From NCBI RefSeq assembly GCF_946479965.1, contig NZ_CAMLHX010000004.1, positions 1-64,000 of the forward strand: a DNA stretch of 64,000 bases. The letters are read 5' to 3'. The position numbers and the translations under genes are program-made. Source of the DNA: an uncultured Mucilaginibacter sp. Its GTDB lineage: Bacteria > Bacteroidota > Bacteroidia > Sphingobacteriales > Sphingobacteriaceae. Below, piece by piece: positions 8,096 to 17,129 of this stretch (the stretch's first letter is position 1; every line of letters begins with the position of its first letter). The notes beneath the pieces were generated by a model. It made no database searches. It was not told where the DNA came from and saw nothing but the letters and a program-made list of their open reading frames with translations.

Positions 8096-9811
8096 ATGAG
8101 CAAGTTTCGCAGTGCCGATTGGTTTGGCACAAAGGATAAAATGGGATTTCTGTACCGCAGTTGGATGAAAAATCAGGGCATGCCCGAGGATATGTTTGAT
8201 GGCCGCCCCGTAATTGGTATATGTAACACCTACTCTGAACTTACCCCCTGTAACGCCCACCTGCGCGATATTGCCGAAAGCGTTCGCCGTGGTGTGTTAG
8301 AGGCCGGCGGTTTCCCGGTTGAGTTCCCTATCATGTCGTTAGGCGAAACTTTATTGAAGCCTACTGCCATGCTTTTCCGCAATTTGGCAAGTATGGATGC
8401 TGAAGAGTCTATCCGCGGTAACCCTATTGACGGCGTTGTGCTGTTAACCGGTTGCGATAAAACTACCCCATCAACCCTAATGGGTGCTGCCAGCGTTGAT
8501 TTGCCTACACTTGTTGTGCAAGGCGGCCCAATGCTTAACGGCAAGTTTAAGGGCGAGGATATTGGCTCAGGCACGGCCTTATGGAAATTTAACGATAAGC
8601 TAAAAACCGGCGAAATGACCTACGACGAGTTTGCCGAGGCAGAAAGCTGCCAGTCGCGCAGCCCGGGTCATTGTATGACGATGGGTACAGCCTCAACCAT
8701 GGCAGTTATGGTTGAAGCCTTGGGTATGTCGTTAAGCGGCATGGCGGCTATCCCTGCTGTTGATGCCCGTAAGAAAAGAATAGCCCAGCTATCCGGTCGC
8801 CGTATTGTTGAGATGGTTAAAGAAGATCTGCGTATCTCCAAAATATTAACCCGCGAAGCTTTTGAAAACGCTATTAAGATAAACGCGGCCGTTGGTGGTT
8901 CAACTAACTTTGTTATCCACTTAACAGCCATTGCCGGTCGTGTAGGTATTGATCTTAACATTGATGATTTTGATAACCTTGGCTCAAAAATGCCATTGTT
9001 GTTAAACTTGATGCCGTCGGGTAAGTTCCTGATGGAAGATTTTTACTATGCCGGCGGTTTACCTGCTATCATAAAACAAATACAGTCTGAGCTGCACATG
9101 GGTACAATAACAGTTACGGGTCAAACTCATGCAGAAAATATAGCAAATAGCGGCACCATATATAACAGCGACGTTATTTATACTTTCGATGAGCCATTGA
9201 TACCTGAGGCCGGCACAACCGTGCTTAAAGGTAACCTGGCGCTAAACGGTTGTGTTATAAAACCATCTGCCGCTACACCTGCGCTAATGCAGCATACCGG
9301 TCGCGCTGTGGTATTTGAGAATATTGAAGACTACCACGCTCGTGTTGATGATCCGCTTTTGGATATTGACGAGACCTGCGTAATGGTGCTTAAAACGGTA
9401 GGCCCTGTGGGTTACCCGGGCATGCCCGAAGTGGGCAACATGCCTTTACCAAAAAAACTATTGGATAAGGGTATTACCGATATGGTAAGGATATCAGACG
9501 GCCGCATGAGCGGAACTGCTTTTGGTACCGTTATCCTGCACGTATCGCCTGAGTCTGCCATAGGTGGTAACCTCGGTTTGGTAGAAAACGGCGACATGAT
9601 AACATTGGATGTGCCTAAAAAACTGATCCAGCTGGAAGTATCAGACGAAGAACTGGAAGCCCGCCGTAAAGTGTGGCAGGCACCGCCTGCAATGGCCGAA
9701 CGTGGTTATGTGAAAATGTACATAGACACAGTGCAACAGGCCGACAAAGGTGCTGATCTTGATTTCCTTGTTGGCTGCTCCGGATCAAAAGTTACCAGGG
9801 ACTCGCACTAA
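8096..9811 (+). CDS. IlvD/Edd-family sugar-acid dehydratase (L-arabinonate/pentonate dehydratase-like)
   Basis: A 571-residue Fe-S dehydratase that converts an aldonate to a 2-keto-3-deoxy-aldonate in the cytoplasm. It resembles characterised L-arabinonate dehydratases much more than biosynthetic IlvD: RSxxWxG near the N-terminus, WxKNQG, GRPVIGICNTYSELTPCN, LLTGCDKTTPS, GHCMTMGTAST and the C-terminal ADLDFLxGCxGxxxxxDSH. Cysteines in CNTYS, GCDKT and GHCMT are the expected [2Fe-2S] ligands. A GntP-type transporter follows after a hairpin, fitting uptake and dehydration of a sugar acid. Specificity for arabinonate, xylonate or another acid cannot be read from sequence alone. Confidence 0.87.
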   Translation: MSKFRSADWFGTKDKMGFLYRSWMKNQGMPEDMFDGRPVIGICNTYSELTPCNAHLRDIAESVRRGVLEAGGFPVEFPIMSLGETLLKPTAMLFRNLASMDAEESIRGNPIDGVVLLTGCDKTTPSTLMGAASVDLPTLVVQGGPMLNGKFKGEDIGSGTALWKFNDKLKTGEMTYDEFAEAESCQSRSPGHCMTMGTASTMAVMVEALGMSLSGMAAIPAVDARKKRIAQLSGRRIVEMVKEDLRISKILTREAFENAIKINAAVGGSTNFVIHLTAIAGRVGIDLNIDDFDNLGSKMPLLLNLMPSGKFLMEDFYYAGGLPAIIKQIQSELHMGTITVTGQTHAENIANSGTIYNSDVIYTFDEPLIPEAGTTVLKGNLALNGCVIKPSAATPALMQHTGRAVVFENIEDYHARVDDPLLDIDETCVMVLKTVGPVGYPGMPEVGNMPLPKKLLDKGITDMVRISDGRMSGTAFGTVILHVSPESAIGGNLGLVENGDMITLDVPKKLIQLEVSDEELEARRKVWQAPPAMAERGYVKMYIDTVQQADKGADLDFLVGCSGSKVTRDSH

Positions 9812-9856
9812 AGCAAACATCACAAGCTATTAAGGGATGGGCTTTTAATGGCATAT

Positions 9857-9890
9857 AAAACGGAGAGGGCAGCAAAGTTCTCTCCGTTTT
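9857..9890. terminator. Hairpin terminator or attenuator between dehydratase and transporter
   Basis: An 11-bp perfect stem (9857-9867 with 9880-9890) encloses a 12-nt loop. The downstream arm ends in a T-run followed by more T's, the form of an intrinsic terminator. It sits between two co-oriented, functionally related genes, so it may reduce rather than abolish read-through into the transporter. Confidence 0.75.
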
Positions 9891-9914
9891 TCCATATTAA
9901 ACCAATTATAAATT

Positions 9915-11228
9915 ATGTTAGTGTTTATTCTTATTCTTTGTATAGGTACCCTCATAGTGTTAACTACCTGGGCAAAAATGAACGTGTTCCTTACGTTTAT
10001 CATCGTCTCTGTTATGGCGGCCTTACTGCTGGGGATGCCGCTTGAGCAAGTGCCCAAAACAATTAACAAGGGCATAGGCGATATGCTGGGCTCGTTAGTA
10101 GTGGTGATAGTGTTGGGTGGTATGCTGGGTAAACTGGTTGGTGCAAGCGGAGCCGCGCAGCGCATAGCTACATCAATGCGTAACGCCTTCGGCGAAAAGT
10201 ACATTACCTGGGCCATGAGCTTAACCGGCCTTATAGTAGGTATTCCATTGTATTACAACGTGGGTTTCTTTTTGCTGATCCCTATCATTTTTTCGGTAGC
10301 TGCGCGATATAAACTGCCATTGGTTTACATAGGTATCCCAATGCTTACGGCCTTGTCTGTTATGCACGGTTTTTTACCTCCGCATCCTTCGCCGATGGCG
10401 CTAACGGTACAGTTTCAGGCGGATATAGCTAAGGTGTTTCTGTACGGATTTATTATAGCCATCCCGACTATAATTATAGCAGGACCGCTGTTTGCCAAAA
10501 CATTGCGTGGCATTAAATCAAACTCTACAATGACGCTGGTTGCCGAGGATGTTCCCGAAGAAAACTTACCTGGCCTTGCCACAAGTATCTTATCATCGTT
10601 GTTGCCTGTTTTATTGATAGGGCTAGGTACACTGGTAGTTAATTTTTCGGGAGGTAATCCACAAGTACAAAATCTTGCACGTTTCCTGGCGGATCCTAAT
10701 ATAGCGATGGTTGAAACCATTTTGATAGCTACCTACACCTTGGGTATCCGCACCGGCCGTACTTTAAAACAAGTAATGGATGTTTACGCCGATGCGATAA
10801 AAGAGATATCGCTTATACTCCTTATAATAGGTAGCGCGGGCATTTTGAAGCAGGTATTTCTGGATACAGGTGTAAGCAGCCAGATAGCTGCCGGCTTGCA
10901 AACGTTAAATATGCCACCCCTGCTTTTAGGATGGCTGATTGCAGCTATTCTGAGGGTGTGCCTTGGTCCTGCAACGGTTGCCGGCCTTGCAGCTGCCGGA
11001 ATTGTTTTTCCGCTGATGCAAACTACCCATGCTGACCCGAACCTAATGGTACTATCAGTTGGGGCCGGAAGCTTATTTTGTTCGCACGTTAACGATACCT
11101 CTTTCTGGGTATTTAAAGAATACTTTGGCCTGGATATGAAAAGGACATTCTTATCATGGTCGCTAATGGAAACACTGGTTTCGGTTTTAGGACTCGTAGG
11201 CGTATTGGTGTTGAACATGTTTATATAA
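9915..11228 (+). CDS. Gluconate:H+ symporter, GntP family
   Basis: A 437-residue inner-membrane transporter made of about a dozen TM helices. Family signatures are present: an N-terminal helix pair, GDMLGSLVVVIVLGGMLGKLVGASGAAQRIA-type glycine-rich segment (about residues 55-80), the MHGFLPPHPSP motif (about residues 150-160) and a C-terminal SVGAGSLFCSHVNDTSFW region. GntP proteins import gluconate and related aldonates with protons. Its position directly after the aldonate dehydratase supports a shared catabolic role, although a terminator-like hairpin separates the genes. The substrate is inferred from the family and the neighbour. Confidence 0.9.
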   Translation: MLVFILILCIGTLIVLTTWAKMNVFLTFIIVSVMAALLLGMPLEQVPKTINKGIGDMLGSLVVVIVLGGMLGKLVGASGAAQRIATSMRNAFGEKYITWAMSLTGLIVGIPLYYNVGFFLLIPIIFSVAARYKLPLVYIGIPMLTALSVMHGFLPPHPSPMALTVQFQADIAKVFLYGFIIAIPTIIIAGPLFAKTLRGIKSNSTMTLVAEDVPEENLPGLATSILSSLLPVLLIGLGTLVVNFSGGNPQVQNLARFLADPNIAMVETILIATYTLGIRTGRTLKQVMDVYADAIKEISLILLIIGSAGILKQVFLDTGVSSQIAAGLQTLNMPPLLLGWLIAAILRVCLGPATVAGLAAAGIVFPLMQTTHADPNLMVLSVGAGSLFCSHVNDTSFWVFKEYFGLDMKRTFLSWSLMETLVSVLGLVGVLVLNMFI

Positions 11229-11245
11229 GGCTTTTCAACAAGCAT

Positions 11246-11283
11246 AAAATAAGCGATGGGTTTCAAAATCCATCGCTTATTTT
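11246..11283. terminator. Bidirectional terminator between transporter and OmpA lipoprotein
   Basis: A 14-bp perfect stem (11246-11259 with 11270-11283) flanked by A and T runs, lying between two convergent genes 72 bp apart. Confidence 0.85.
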
Positions 11284-11300
11284 GTTTATCAGATAATAAG

Positions 11301-11843
11301 CTATTCAGTCTTTTTTATTTCTACCCTGCGGTTTAGGGCACGACCGGCTTCGGTAGTGTTATCAGCGACAGGTTTGCTTTCGCCGTTTCCTACAGTGCGT
11401 AAATTATCGGCATTTATGCCGCTGTTAACCAAATAGGTTTTCACAGCGTTGGCTCTCTCTACAGAAAGCGCCATGTTATGTTCGGGTGTGCCTTCGGCAG
11501 ATGCATTGCCATTCAAAACAAACTTTGCCGATGGGTCTTTCTTCATCTCGGCAACAGCGCGGTCCATCGAAGGATAAGACTGAGTCTTTAATATACCCGA
11601 GTTAAACTCAAACTGGATGTTAGCAAAGTTGTAGTCAGGTGGGGCGGGCGCCTGCGTTGGTGCGGGTTGTGACACAGGAGCAGGTGTTGCAACAACCGGT
11701 GCAGGTGTCGGCTTTGATACAGGCGCAGGTGGAAAAGTTTCGACAACCGGCGCAGGCTGCGCTATTTTTTTGGCTTTGCAGGCCGGCATCACTGCCGCTA
11801 ATACAATTAAAATTGAAATGGAATATAGGCGTAATTGTTTCAT
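11301..11843 (-). CDS. OmpA-family peptidoglycan-associated lipoprotein
   Basis: The Met at 11843 gives a 180-residue lipoprotein: signal peptide MKQLRLYSISILIVLAAVMPA followed by the lipidated Cys22, a 50-residue Pro/Ala-rich linker, and a C-terminal OmpA domain (about 75-178) with the SVERANAVKTYLVNSGI helix and ALNRRVEI end typical of peptidoglycan-binding Pal/OmpA domains. An in-frame Met 60 bp upstream would bury the signal peptide and is less likely. The protein should be anchored to the outer membrane and bind the cell wall. It is convergent with the upstream transporter and shares its terminator. Confidence 0.88.
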   Translation of the reverse strand: MKQLRLYSISILIVLAAVMPACKAKKIAQPAPVVETFPPAPVSKPTPAPVVATPAPVSQPAPTQAPAPPDYNFANIQFEFNSGILKTQSYPSMDRAVAEMKKDPSAKFVLNGNASAEGTPEHNMALSVERANAVKTYLVNSGINADNLRTVGNGESKPVADNTTEAGRALNRRVEIKKTE

Positions 11844-11989
11844 CTTAAAAAGGCTGTTTTGAAATGAATATAACGATAAATGGGGAGTTATAGTGCCATT
11901 CATGTTATATTCCTAGATGTATTGGGCGTTTTCTGCCGCCAATACATCGCTAATCAAAACACCAAAGACGTGCCAATAAACCTCTTGTG

Positions 11990-12436
11990 TTAGGCTACAA
12001 CACTAAGGGTTGTGCCACTGATACTAACCGTATATTTTTTGAGCGCCACTACTGCAGGGCCGGTAATTACAGTTCCTGTTTGGCTAAACTCGCTACCATG
12101 CAGTGGGCAAATAAATTTGCTTTGTGCCGCGCTGTAGCCAATGTTTGTGCCTTCGTGCGTGCAGGCAATTTGAACCGCCGTGAACGAAGCAGCTAAATTG
12201 CCCGCTGCAATTCTGGCCAAAATGACGCCACCACTTGCTTTAGAAGCGCCAACCGCGGTTACCTCTGAATTAAGGTCGGCAGTAAAAACGGTGCCTGATC
12301 CTGATGCAGGTGGAGGCGTGCCGCCTGAAGGAGCCGGATCACTGTTTTTGCTGCCGCCACAGCTTGCGAACCCACAGCCAGTACAAACGGCCAATACACC
12401 AATACCCAGTTTTGATAAAAATTCTTCTCTTTCCAT
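11990..12436 (-). CDS. Secreted Rieske [2Fe-2S] protein (lipoprotein-like)
   Basis: 148 residues with an N-terminal export signal ending in a CTGCGFASCGG stretch that likely holds the lipidated Cys, a Gly/Pro/Ser linker, and a C-terminal Rieske domain. The cluster motifs are CTHEG (residues 87-91 or so) and CPLHGSEF, giving the two Cys and two His ligands. No cytochrome b or quinol oxidase subunit lies nearby, so this is a free-standing electron-transfer protein, not part of a bc1 locus. Its partner is unknown. Confidence 0.82.
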   Translation of the reverse strand: MEREEFLSKLGIGVLAVCTGCGFASCGGSKNSDPAPSGGTPPPASGSGTVFTADLNSEVTAVGASKASGGVILARIAAGNLAASFTAVQIACTHEGTNIGYSAAQSKFICPLHGSEFSQTGTVITGPAVVALKKYTVSISGTTLSVVA

Positions 12437-12636
12437 TTGAATAGCTCTTCTAATTCAGTTATAATTTGATACTAAGCTAATCACGGCTAAAACGGAATAA
12501 AGGTTGCCTTTCACAGCATAAATAGTTTAACATCCTCGTCGTATAACTATTTTCAATTAATGCAAATCAGTAAAAAGTACCACAACTCCCATAAATAGCG
12601 CCATTTAAAGCGGTAATTATCCCTTAAATTTGAATT

Positions 12637-13503
12637 ATGAAAAGCAATATACCGGTATACGACATTTGCAGCCTGACCAATAACAGTCAGGACGATATAT
12701 TGATAAGCCGGTTTGCGGAGTATCTGGCCGTTCATAAAAACCTATTTATCCCACATAAGCATTCGTTTTATCACCTGGTGTATTTTACGCAAGGGGGCGG
12801 ATCGCAGACAATTGACTTTGAGTATGTTGCTGTAAAGCCGCATCAAATATATTTTATGGTGCCGGGGCAGGTGCATAACTGGAATTTCGAGGGAAAGGTT
12901 GATGGCTACATTATCAATTTTTCGGGTGCATTTTTTCAATCATTTTTGCTTAAGGCGGGTTATTTAGATGAGCTACCTTTCTTTTCAGGCATAGTGTCTG
13001 ATTCAGTTATTGACATTCCTGCCGACATTCAGCCAACTATAATTAACGGATTTGAAGAGCTTTTAAGTGAAAATGAAAGTAAGCGGCCCTTAAAGGCGGA
13101 TATGATCAGGGCGATATTATTAAAATTATTTATTGCTGTATCAAGGCTTAGTAATCAGCATGATAATGTTCCGGCGTATAACTATACACTACTCCGTAAT
13201 TTTCAGAAATTAATAGAGAAAAATTATACTACACTAAAGCTGCCTAAAGATTATGCCGAGTTGTTGTATATAACGCCCAACCATTTAAATGCGCTGTGTA
13301 ATACCATGTTGGGCATCCCGGCAGGCGAGGTAATACGTAATAGGATAGCGCTTGAGGCTAAGCGATTACTGATAAACCGCGAGCTTTCTGTTGCAGAAAT
13401 AGCCGATCAGTTAAATTTTGCTGACAACTCTTACTTTACCAAATTCTTTAAAAAGCAAGCCGGCGTTACACCGGAAGAATTCAGAAAACATAACCATAAT
13501 TAG
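12637..13503 (+). CDS. AraC-family transcriptional regulator
   Basis: 288 residues: an N-terminal cupin-like sensing domain (HKHSFYHLVYFTQGGGSQTIDF and MVPGQVHNWN, about residues 40-100) and a C-terminal AraC DNA-binding domain with two HTH motifs, the second with SVAEIADQLNFADNSYFTKFFKKQAGVTPEEFRK. This is the common Bacteroidota regulator type that responds to sugars or small aromatics. A TAAATTTG box sits only 5 bases before the ATG, so the mRNA may be nearly leaderless or the real promoter lies further up. It ends one base before a DUF983 gene. The target is unknown; the divergent Rieske gene is one candidate. Confidence 0.88.
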   Translation: MKSNIPVYDICSLTNNSQDDILISRFAEYLAVHKNLFIPHKHSFYHLVYFTQGGGSQTIDFEYVAVKPHQIYFMVPGQVHNWNFEGKVDGYIINFSGAFFQSFLLKAGYLDELPFFSGIVSDSVIDIPADIQPTIINGFEELLSENESKRPLKADMIRAILLKLFIAVSRLSNQHDNVPAYNYTLLRNFQKLIEKNYTTLKLPKDYAELLYITPNHLNALCNTMLGIPAGEVIRNRIALEAKRLLINRELSVAEIADQLNFADNSYFTKFFKKQAGVTPEEFRKHNHN

Positions 13504-13504
13504 T

Positions 13505-13930
13505 ATGTATACTTTAGTTGATGATCCCATGAAAATATCGCAAACATATGCTGCAGTTAATGCCAAATGCCCCAAGTGCCGCCGGGGCGACATGTTTGCC
13601 AACGGCATGTACAGTTTGTCATCTCAAAAAATGAACGAAACCTGTCCGCATTGCGGTTTTAAGTTTGAAATTGAGCCGGGGTATTTTTATGTGGCTATGT
13701 TTGTTAGCTACGCCTTTAACGTTGCGCAAATGGTAACATTGGCCGTTGCTTTGTATATACTTACTGACAGCAATAATCCATGGGTTTACGTTGTAGTGTT
13801 ATTGACCTCGGCTGTTTTACTTTCGCCGTTTAACTTTAGGTACTCAAGGGTAGTGCTGCTTTATTGGTTAACCCCAGGTGTACATTATGATCCTAACAGG
13901 TCAAGAGACGACTATAAAAAGATAGGGTAA
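13505..13930 (+). CDS. DUF983 membrane protein with zinc knuckles
   Basis: I place the start at the ATG at 13505, one base after the AraC stop, giving 141 residues; a longer reading from 13418 overlaps the regulator. Two CxxC pairs (CPKC and CPHC, with the CPKCRRGDMF motif of DUF983) are followed by two TM helices and a conserved PGxHYDP end. DUF983 proteins are of unknown function. Tight coupling to the regulator suggests co-transcription. Confidence 0.8.
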   Translation: MYTLVDDPMKISQTYAAVNAKCPKCRRGDMFANGMYSLSSQKMNETCPHCGFKFEIEPGYFYVAMFVSYAFNVAQMVTLAVALYILTDSNNPWVYVVVLLTSAVLLSPFNFRYSRVVLLYWLTPGVHYDPNRSRDDYKKIG

Positions 13931-14036
13931 GGTCCAAAGCCCTATCTACATTCTTGTAGCTATCGGTTTTCCTCCTTCTGATATTTTATGTACTTTAGCG
14001 AGAAGTGTTTAGTGCTTACGTCTGCTTGTGTATAAA

Positions 14037-15239
14037 ATGAAAAAAATTTTGCTTTCGGCAATTGCTGCTTTAGCTATTGCAGCCACCTTCCAATCCTGCT
14101 CAAGGAAGGAACCAGCCAGAACTATCAGCGTGGTTGGGCTTTTCTCATTAACCGGTAACTGGTCTTCATTGGGGATAACCTCAAAGGCTGCTTTGGAGAT
14201 CGCGTCTGATGACATCAACCAATATTTAGCTGGTAAAAACATCCGTTACGGGTTAAAGTTTACGGTATATGATACCAAACTGGATGCAGATCTCACCAAA
14301 ACCTACTTTACACAGGCAAAAAATGAAGGGGCTAAGTTTATTATCGGTCCACAATCAAGTGCCGAATTAGCAGCACTAAAACCACTTAGCGATGGCGCCG
14401 AAATGTTGGTGGTGAGCCAAAGCAGCACCGCAGGAAGCCTGGCCATACCTGATGATGCGATCTATCGCTTTTGCCCGCCCGATAAAATAGAGGGCGCGGC
14501 TACAGCAGCCACTATCTACAAAAAAGGTTTCAGAGGGTTGGTAACCGTATCGAGGGATGATGCGGGCAACAAAGGTTTGCAAACCTCTACCGGAGCTGCA
14601 TTTACTGCCAAGGGTGGTCAGACTGCGGCGATTACGCCTTATGCCACAACCGGCGCAAATTATGCCGCTCTTATAACTTCTATCAAAACACAGGTTAATA
14701 CAATGATCGGCGTGTACGGTGCGGATAAAGTTGGAATCTATTTAGCATCGTTTGATGAAGGTGTGGAGATATTTAAGCTCGCTGCTGCTGATCCTGTTTT
14801 AAGCAACGTAAAATGGTTTGGGGGCGATGGCGTGGTTTTAAGCACGGCATTTTTAAGCGATGCCGCCGTAGCTGATTTTGCAATAAAAACAGGCTTTTTT
14901 GCACCGTCATTTGGCCTGCCTGTTGCCACTGAAGCTCAATGGAAACCTATTGCGGCACGTATTAAAGCTAAAACTGGAGTTGAGCCAGATGCTTTTGCCC
15001 TTGCGGTTTATGATGCAGCCTGGACAATAGCCTATACAGTAGAAGCTACCAACGGTTCCACAATTGATTTTGCCAATTTAAAAAACAGGTTTGTTCAACA
15101 GGCTAACGCACATAGTGGCATAGTCGGATCGGAGGCGCTTGATGTTAACGGCGATAGGGCAACCGGCACATTCGATTACTTTGGCATTGTAAAGGAAGGT
15201 TCTAACTACGTTTGGAAACTGGTGGGTAAGTCAGAATAA
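14037..15239 (+). CDS. ABC-type periplasmic substrate-binding lipoprotein (branched-chain amino-acid type)
   Basis: A 400-residue lipoprotein: MKKILLSAIAALAIAATFQS then Cys21, and a type-1 periplasmic binding fold of the LivJ/LivK class (VGLFSLTGNWSSLG at the N-terminus, SQSSTAGSLA, DAFALAVYDAAW near the end). The in-frame Met at 14028 is 3 residues upstream and less likely. No permease or ATPase of a Liv-type transporter is adjacent, so the protein is an orphan that may work with a distant transporter or act as a sensor. The ligand cannot be told. Confidence 0.83.
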   Translation: MKKILLSAIAALAIAATFQSCSRKEPARTISVVGLFSLTGNWSSLGITSKAALEIASDDINQYLAGKNIRYGLKFTVYDTKLDADLTKTYFTQAKNEGAKFIIGPQSSAELAALKPLSDGAEMLVVSQSSTAGSLAIPDDAIYRFCPPDKIEGAATAATIYKKGFRGLVTVSRDDAGNKGLQTSTGAAFTAKGGQTAAITPYATTGANYAALITSIKTQVNTMIGVYGADKVGIYLASFDEGVEIFKLAAADPVLSNVKWFGGDGVVLSTAFLSDAAVADFAIKTGFFAPSFGLPVATEAQWKPIAARIKAKTGVEPDAFALAVYDAAWTIAYTVEATNGSTIDFANLKNRFVQQANAHSGIVGSEALDVNGDRATGTFDYFGIVKEGSNYVWKLVGKSE

Positions 15240-15552
15240 TCTTAAATGTTCGAAAGTTTAAGCGGTGCGCGTTTCATAAAATATGAAACATGTGAAACGC
15301 GATAATCGCATAATCATCTGATTGTAAGTTTGTTGCGGTTTAATTGTGAAACGAATGAAACACCACTATATTCACATATTATAATACTATTTTCACATTT
15401 ATTTGGTTAAACATCTGCAAATAAGCGCTTTAGGTAGAGCAAGCCAAAACGGCTAAGGTGAAACGGATTTTAGTCGATGCCTATTGACAGTCGCGGCGTT
15501 ATTTTTCCGGTGAAGCGCTGATCTATAATTGACTCGTTACATCTCAAACAGC
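15240..15552. other. Gene-free stretch with competing hairpins
   Basis: The spacer between the binding protein and the convergent Band-7 gene holds iterated TGAAAC words. GCGTTTCA (15269-15276) pairs with TGAAACGC (15293-15300), while the inner GTTTCAT (15271-15277) can instead pair with ATGAAAC (15283-15289). No ORF, tRNA or known riboswitch is recognisable. Confidence 0.5.
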
Positions 15553-16455
15553 TTACTTATCACTCAAAATAATAGGATTGCCTTTACCGCCCATAATAAT
15601 AACCTTAGCATTTGGCGATAGTGCAATTTCTTTTTGAGCTTTTATCGATTCGTATTGCAGCTGTTTGTCTGACAATCCGGTTGAAAGTATTTGCTGATAA
15701 TCTGCTATACCCTGTGCCTCAACCCGTTTACGATCAGCCTCCTGGCGTTCCTTCTGCAAAACAAATTGCATCTTCTGCGCTTCTTGCTCGGCGTTTATTT
15801 TCGATTCTATACTGGCCTTTACAGATGGCGGTAAACTAACATTACGTATCAATATCTGCTGCACTTTTAAGCCATTTGCTTCAAAATTTTTGCTGATGGT
15901 AGAGTTTATCTTGTTTTGAAATTCTTGGCGTTTTATTGAATAGAGATCTACCGCCTGATAAGCTACCGCGTTATCACGTAGTGCTGTACGTGTAACCGGG
16001 CGCACAATCTTGTCCTTAAAATCAACCCCGATATTTTGCATAATAAACGGTGCCTTATCCGGCATTACGTTGTACAGAACTGATAGGTCTATGGTAACCT
16101 CCAACCCGTCAGACGACAGCACTCTGATGGCGTCATCGCCCTGTACATCGCCCTCGTTGTGAGTGCCGCTCATGGTATAGTTTTGCGTACGGGTATCAAA
16201 CTCGGTAATGTCAACTAATGGATTAATGGCATGTAAACCACTTTCCAATGGCTTATCTTGAACTTTTCCGAACAATACCTGCACCCCCACCATCCCCGGA
16301 TCAATAACTTTAAACGCTGAAGATACAATGCCCGCTACTATAATTACTGCGCCTGCAATAGTCAACATGCCACCGAAGCGGCCTGAGGGCTGCGGAGAGC
16401 GCTTTAAAACGGTGCCGGCTAAAAGTACAATGATGCCTAAAATTGCTACTAACAT
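15553..16455 (-). CDS. SPFH/Band-7 (prohibitin-like) membrane protein
   Basis: The ATG at 16455 gives 300 residues; the longer frame begins with TTG at 16491. There is one N-terminal hydrophobic hairpin region (residues 1-50), then a Band-7 domain (about 60-240) with VDPGMVGVQVLFGKV and LRDNAVAYQAVDLYS, and a charged coiled-coil (INAEQEAQKMQFVLQKERQEADRKR region, about 225-265). Prohibitin-like proteins form ring assemblies in the inner membrane and regulate proteases or membrane domains. It is transcribed alone, leftwards, with the terminator at 16495-16517 upstream of it. Confidence 0.87.
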   Translation of the reverse strand: MLVAILGIIVLLAGTVLKRSPQPSGRFGGMLTIAGAVIIVAGIVSSAFKVIDPGMVGVQVLFGKVQDKPLESGLHAINPLVDITEFDTRTQNYTMSGTHNEGDVQGDDAIRVLSSDGLEVTIDLSVLYNVMPDKAPFIMQNIGVDFKDKIVRPVTRTALRDNAVAYQAVDLYSIKRQEFQNKINSTISKNFEANGLKVQQILIRNVSLPPSVKASIESKINAEQEAQKMQFVLQKERQEADRKRVEAQGIADYQQILSTGLSDKQLQYESIKAQKEIALSPNAKVIIMGGKGNPIILSDK

Positions 16456-16494
16456 AAGTTTATTGTTAAAGGAGGTGAGGTTGAATATCAAGAA

Positions 16495-16517
16495 AAAGGC
16501 CTCAATAAGAGGCCTTT
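16495..16517 (-). terminator. Intrinsic terminator of the rhodanese/small-protein unit
   Basis: A 9-bp perfect stem (16495-16503 with 16509-16517) and a 5-nt loop directly follow the stop of the 62-residue gene; on the minus strand the stem is followed by a T-rich run. Confidence 0.8.
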
Positions 16518-16518
16518 G

Positions 16519-16707
16519 CTATTGTTTTTTAATGGTATTTTTTACTTGTTTTATCAATTTTATTTTCAAAACAACAAATATGGCAGCAACAAAAACGCCT
16601 GCTGCAACAAATTCATACCGGCTGTTAGTTATACCCCAGTAAGCACTCATCAGGGTTATAAAAATACCGATATTGTAAACGGTATTAAGTAATATCTGCT
16701 TGCCCAT
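16519..16707 (-). CDS. Small two-TM membrane protein
   Basis: 62 residues with two predicted TM helices (about 8-27 and 33-50) and a basic tail KIKLIKQVKNTIKKQ. Its start codon immediately follows the stop of the rhodanese gene, and a terminator directly follows its own stop, so it is the last gene of a two-gene unit. I do not recognise a function. Tight coupling and a clean topology argue that it is real. Confidence 0.6.
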   Translation of the reverse strand: MGKQILLNTVYNIGIFITLMSAYWGITNSRYEFVAAGVFVAAIFVVLKIKLIKQVKNTIKKQ

Positions 16708-17022
16708 TTAGTAAACCACTATATCGGGGTCTATCTCTGCCGACCACGCTAAAATGCCACCTTGTAGGTTAGAGAGATTGGTAAAGCCTTGCTGCTCCAG
16801 TTGCATAATGGCTGCGGCGCTGCGTTTACCACTACGACACATTACCACAACCGGTTTGTCTTTAGCTATTTTATCGGTTTCAATTAATATGCCGCCTAAC
16901 GGTATAAGTACACCGCCCAAGTTTGAAGTTTCGTACTCAAAATCTTCTCTTACATCAATTAATTGAAAATCTTCTTTATTATCTATCTTTTCTTTTAGTT
17001 CCTGTACGCTTATTTCCTGCAT
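16708..17022 (-). CDS. Single-domain rhodanese-like sulfurtransferase
   Basis: 104 residues forming one rhodanese domain: LIDVREDFEYETSNLGG near the N-terminus and the active-site loop CRSGKRS with the catalytic Cys. Such proteins (GlpE/PspE type) carry persulfide sulfur in the cytoplasm. It is co-transcribed with the following 62-residue membrane protein. The substrate is unknown. Confidence 0.88.
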   Translation of the reverse strand: MQEISVQELKEKIDNKEDFQLIDVREDFEYETSNLGGVLIPLGGILIETDKIAKDKPVVVMCRSGKRSAAAIMQLEQQGFTNLSNLQGGILAWSAEIDPDIVVY

Positions 17023-17129
17023 GGTTTTTAAATTTTATCAATCAAAGGTAAGTGTTCTGTATTAAATATTTAAGCCATACTTTTGTAACAATACGCCCTC
17101 TGGAGCGTTTCATTGTATATTGAAGATCT

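Noticed and set aside
16468..16480. AAAGGAGGTGAGG, a perfect Shine-Dalgarno on the plus strand
   Set aside because: No plausible plus-strand gene starts nearby, and the region is the leader of a minus-strand gene.
15553..16491. 312-residue reading of the Band-7 gene from a TTG codon
   Set aside because: The ATG at 16455 starts directly before the hydrophobic segment and needs no rare start codon.
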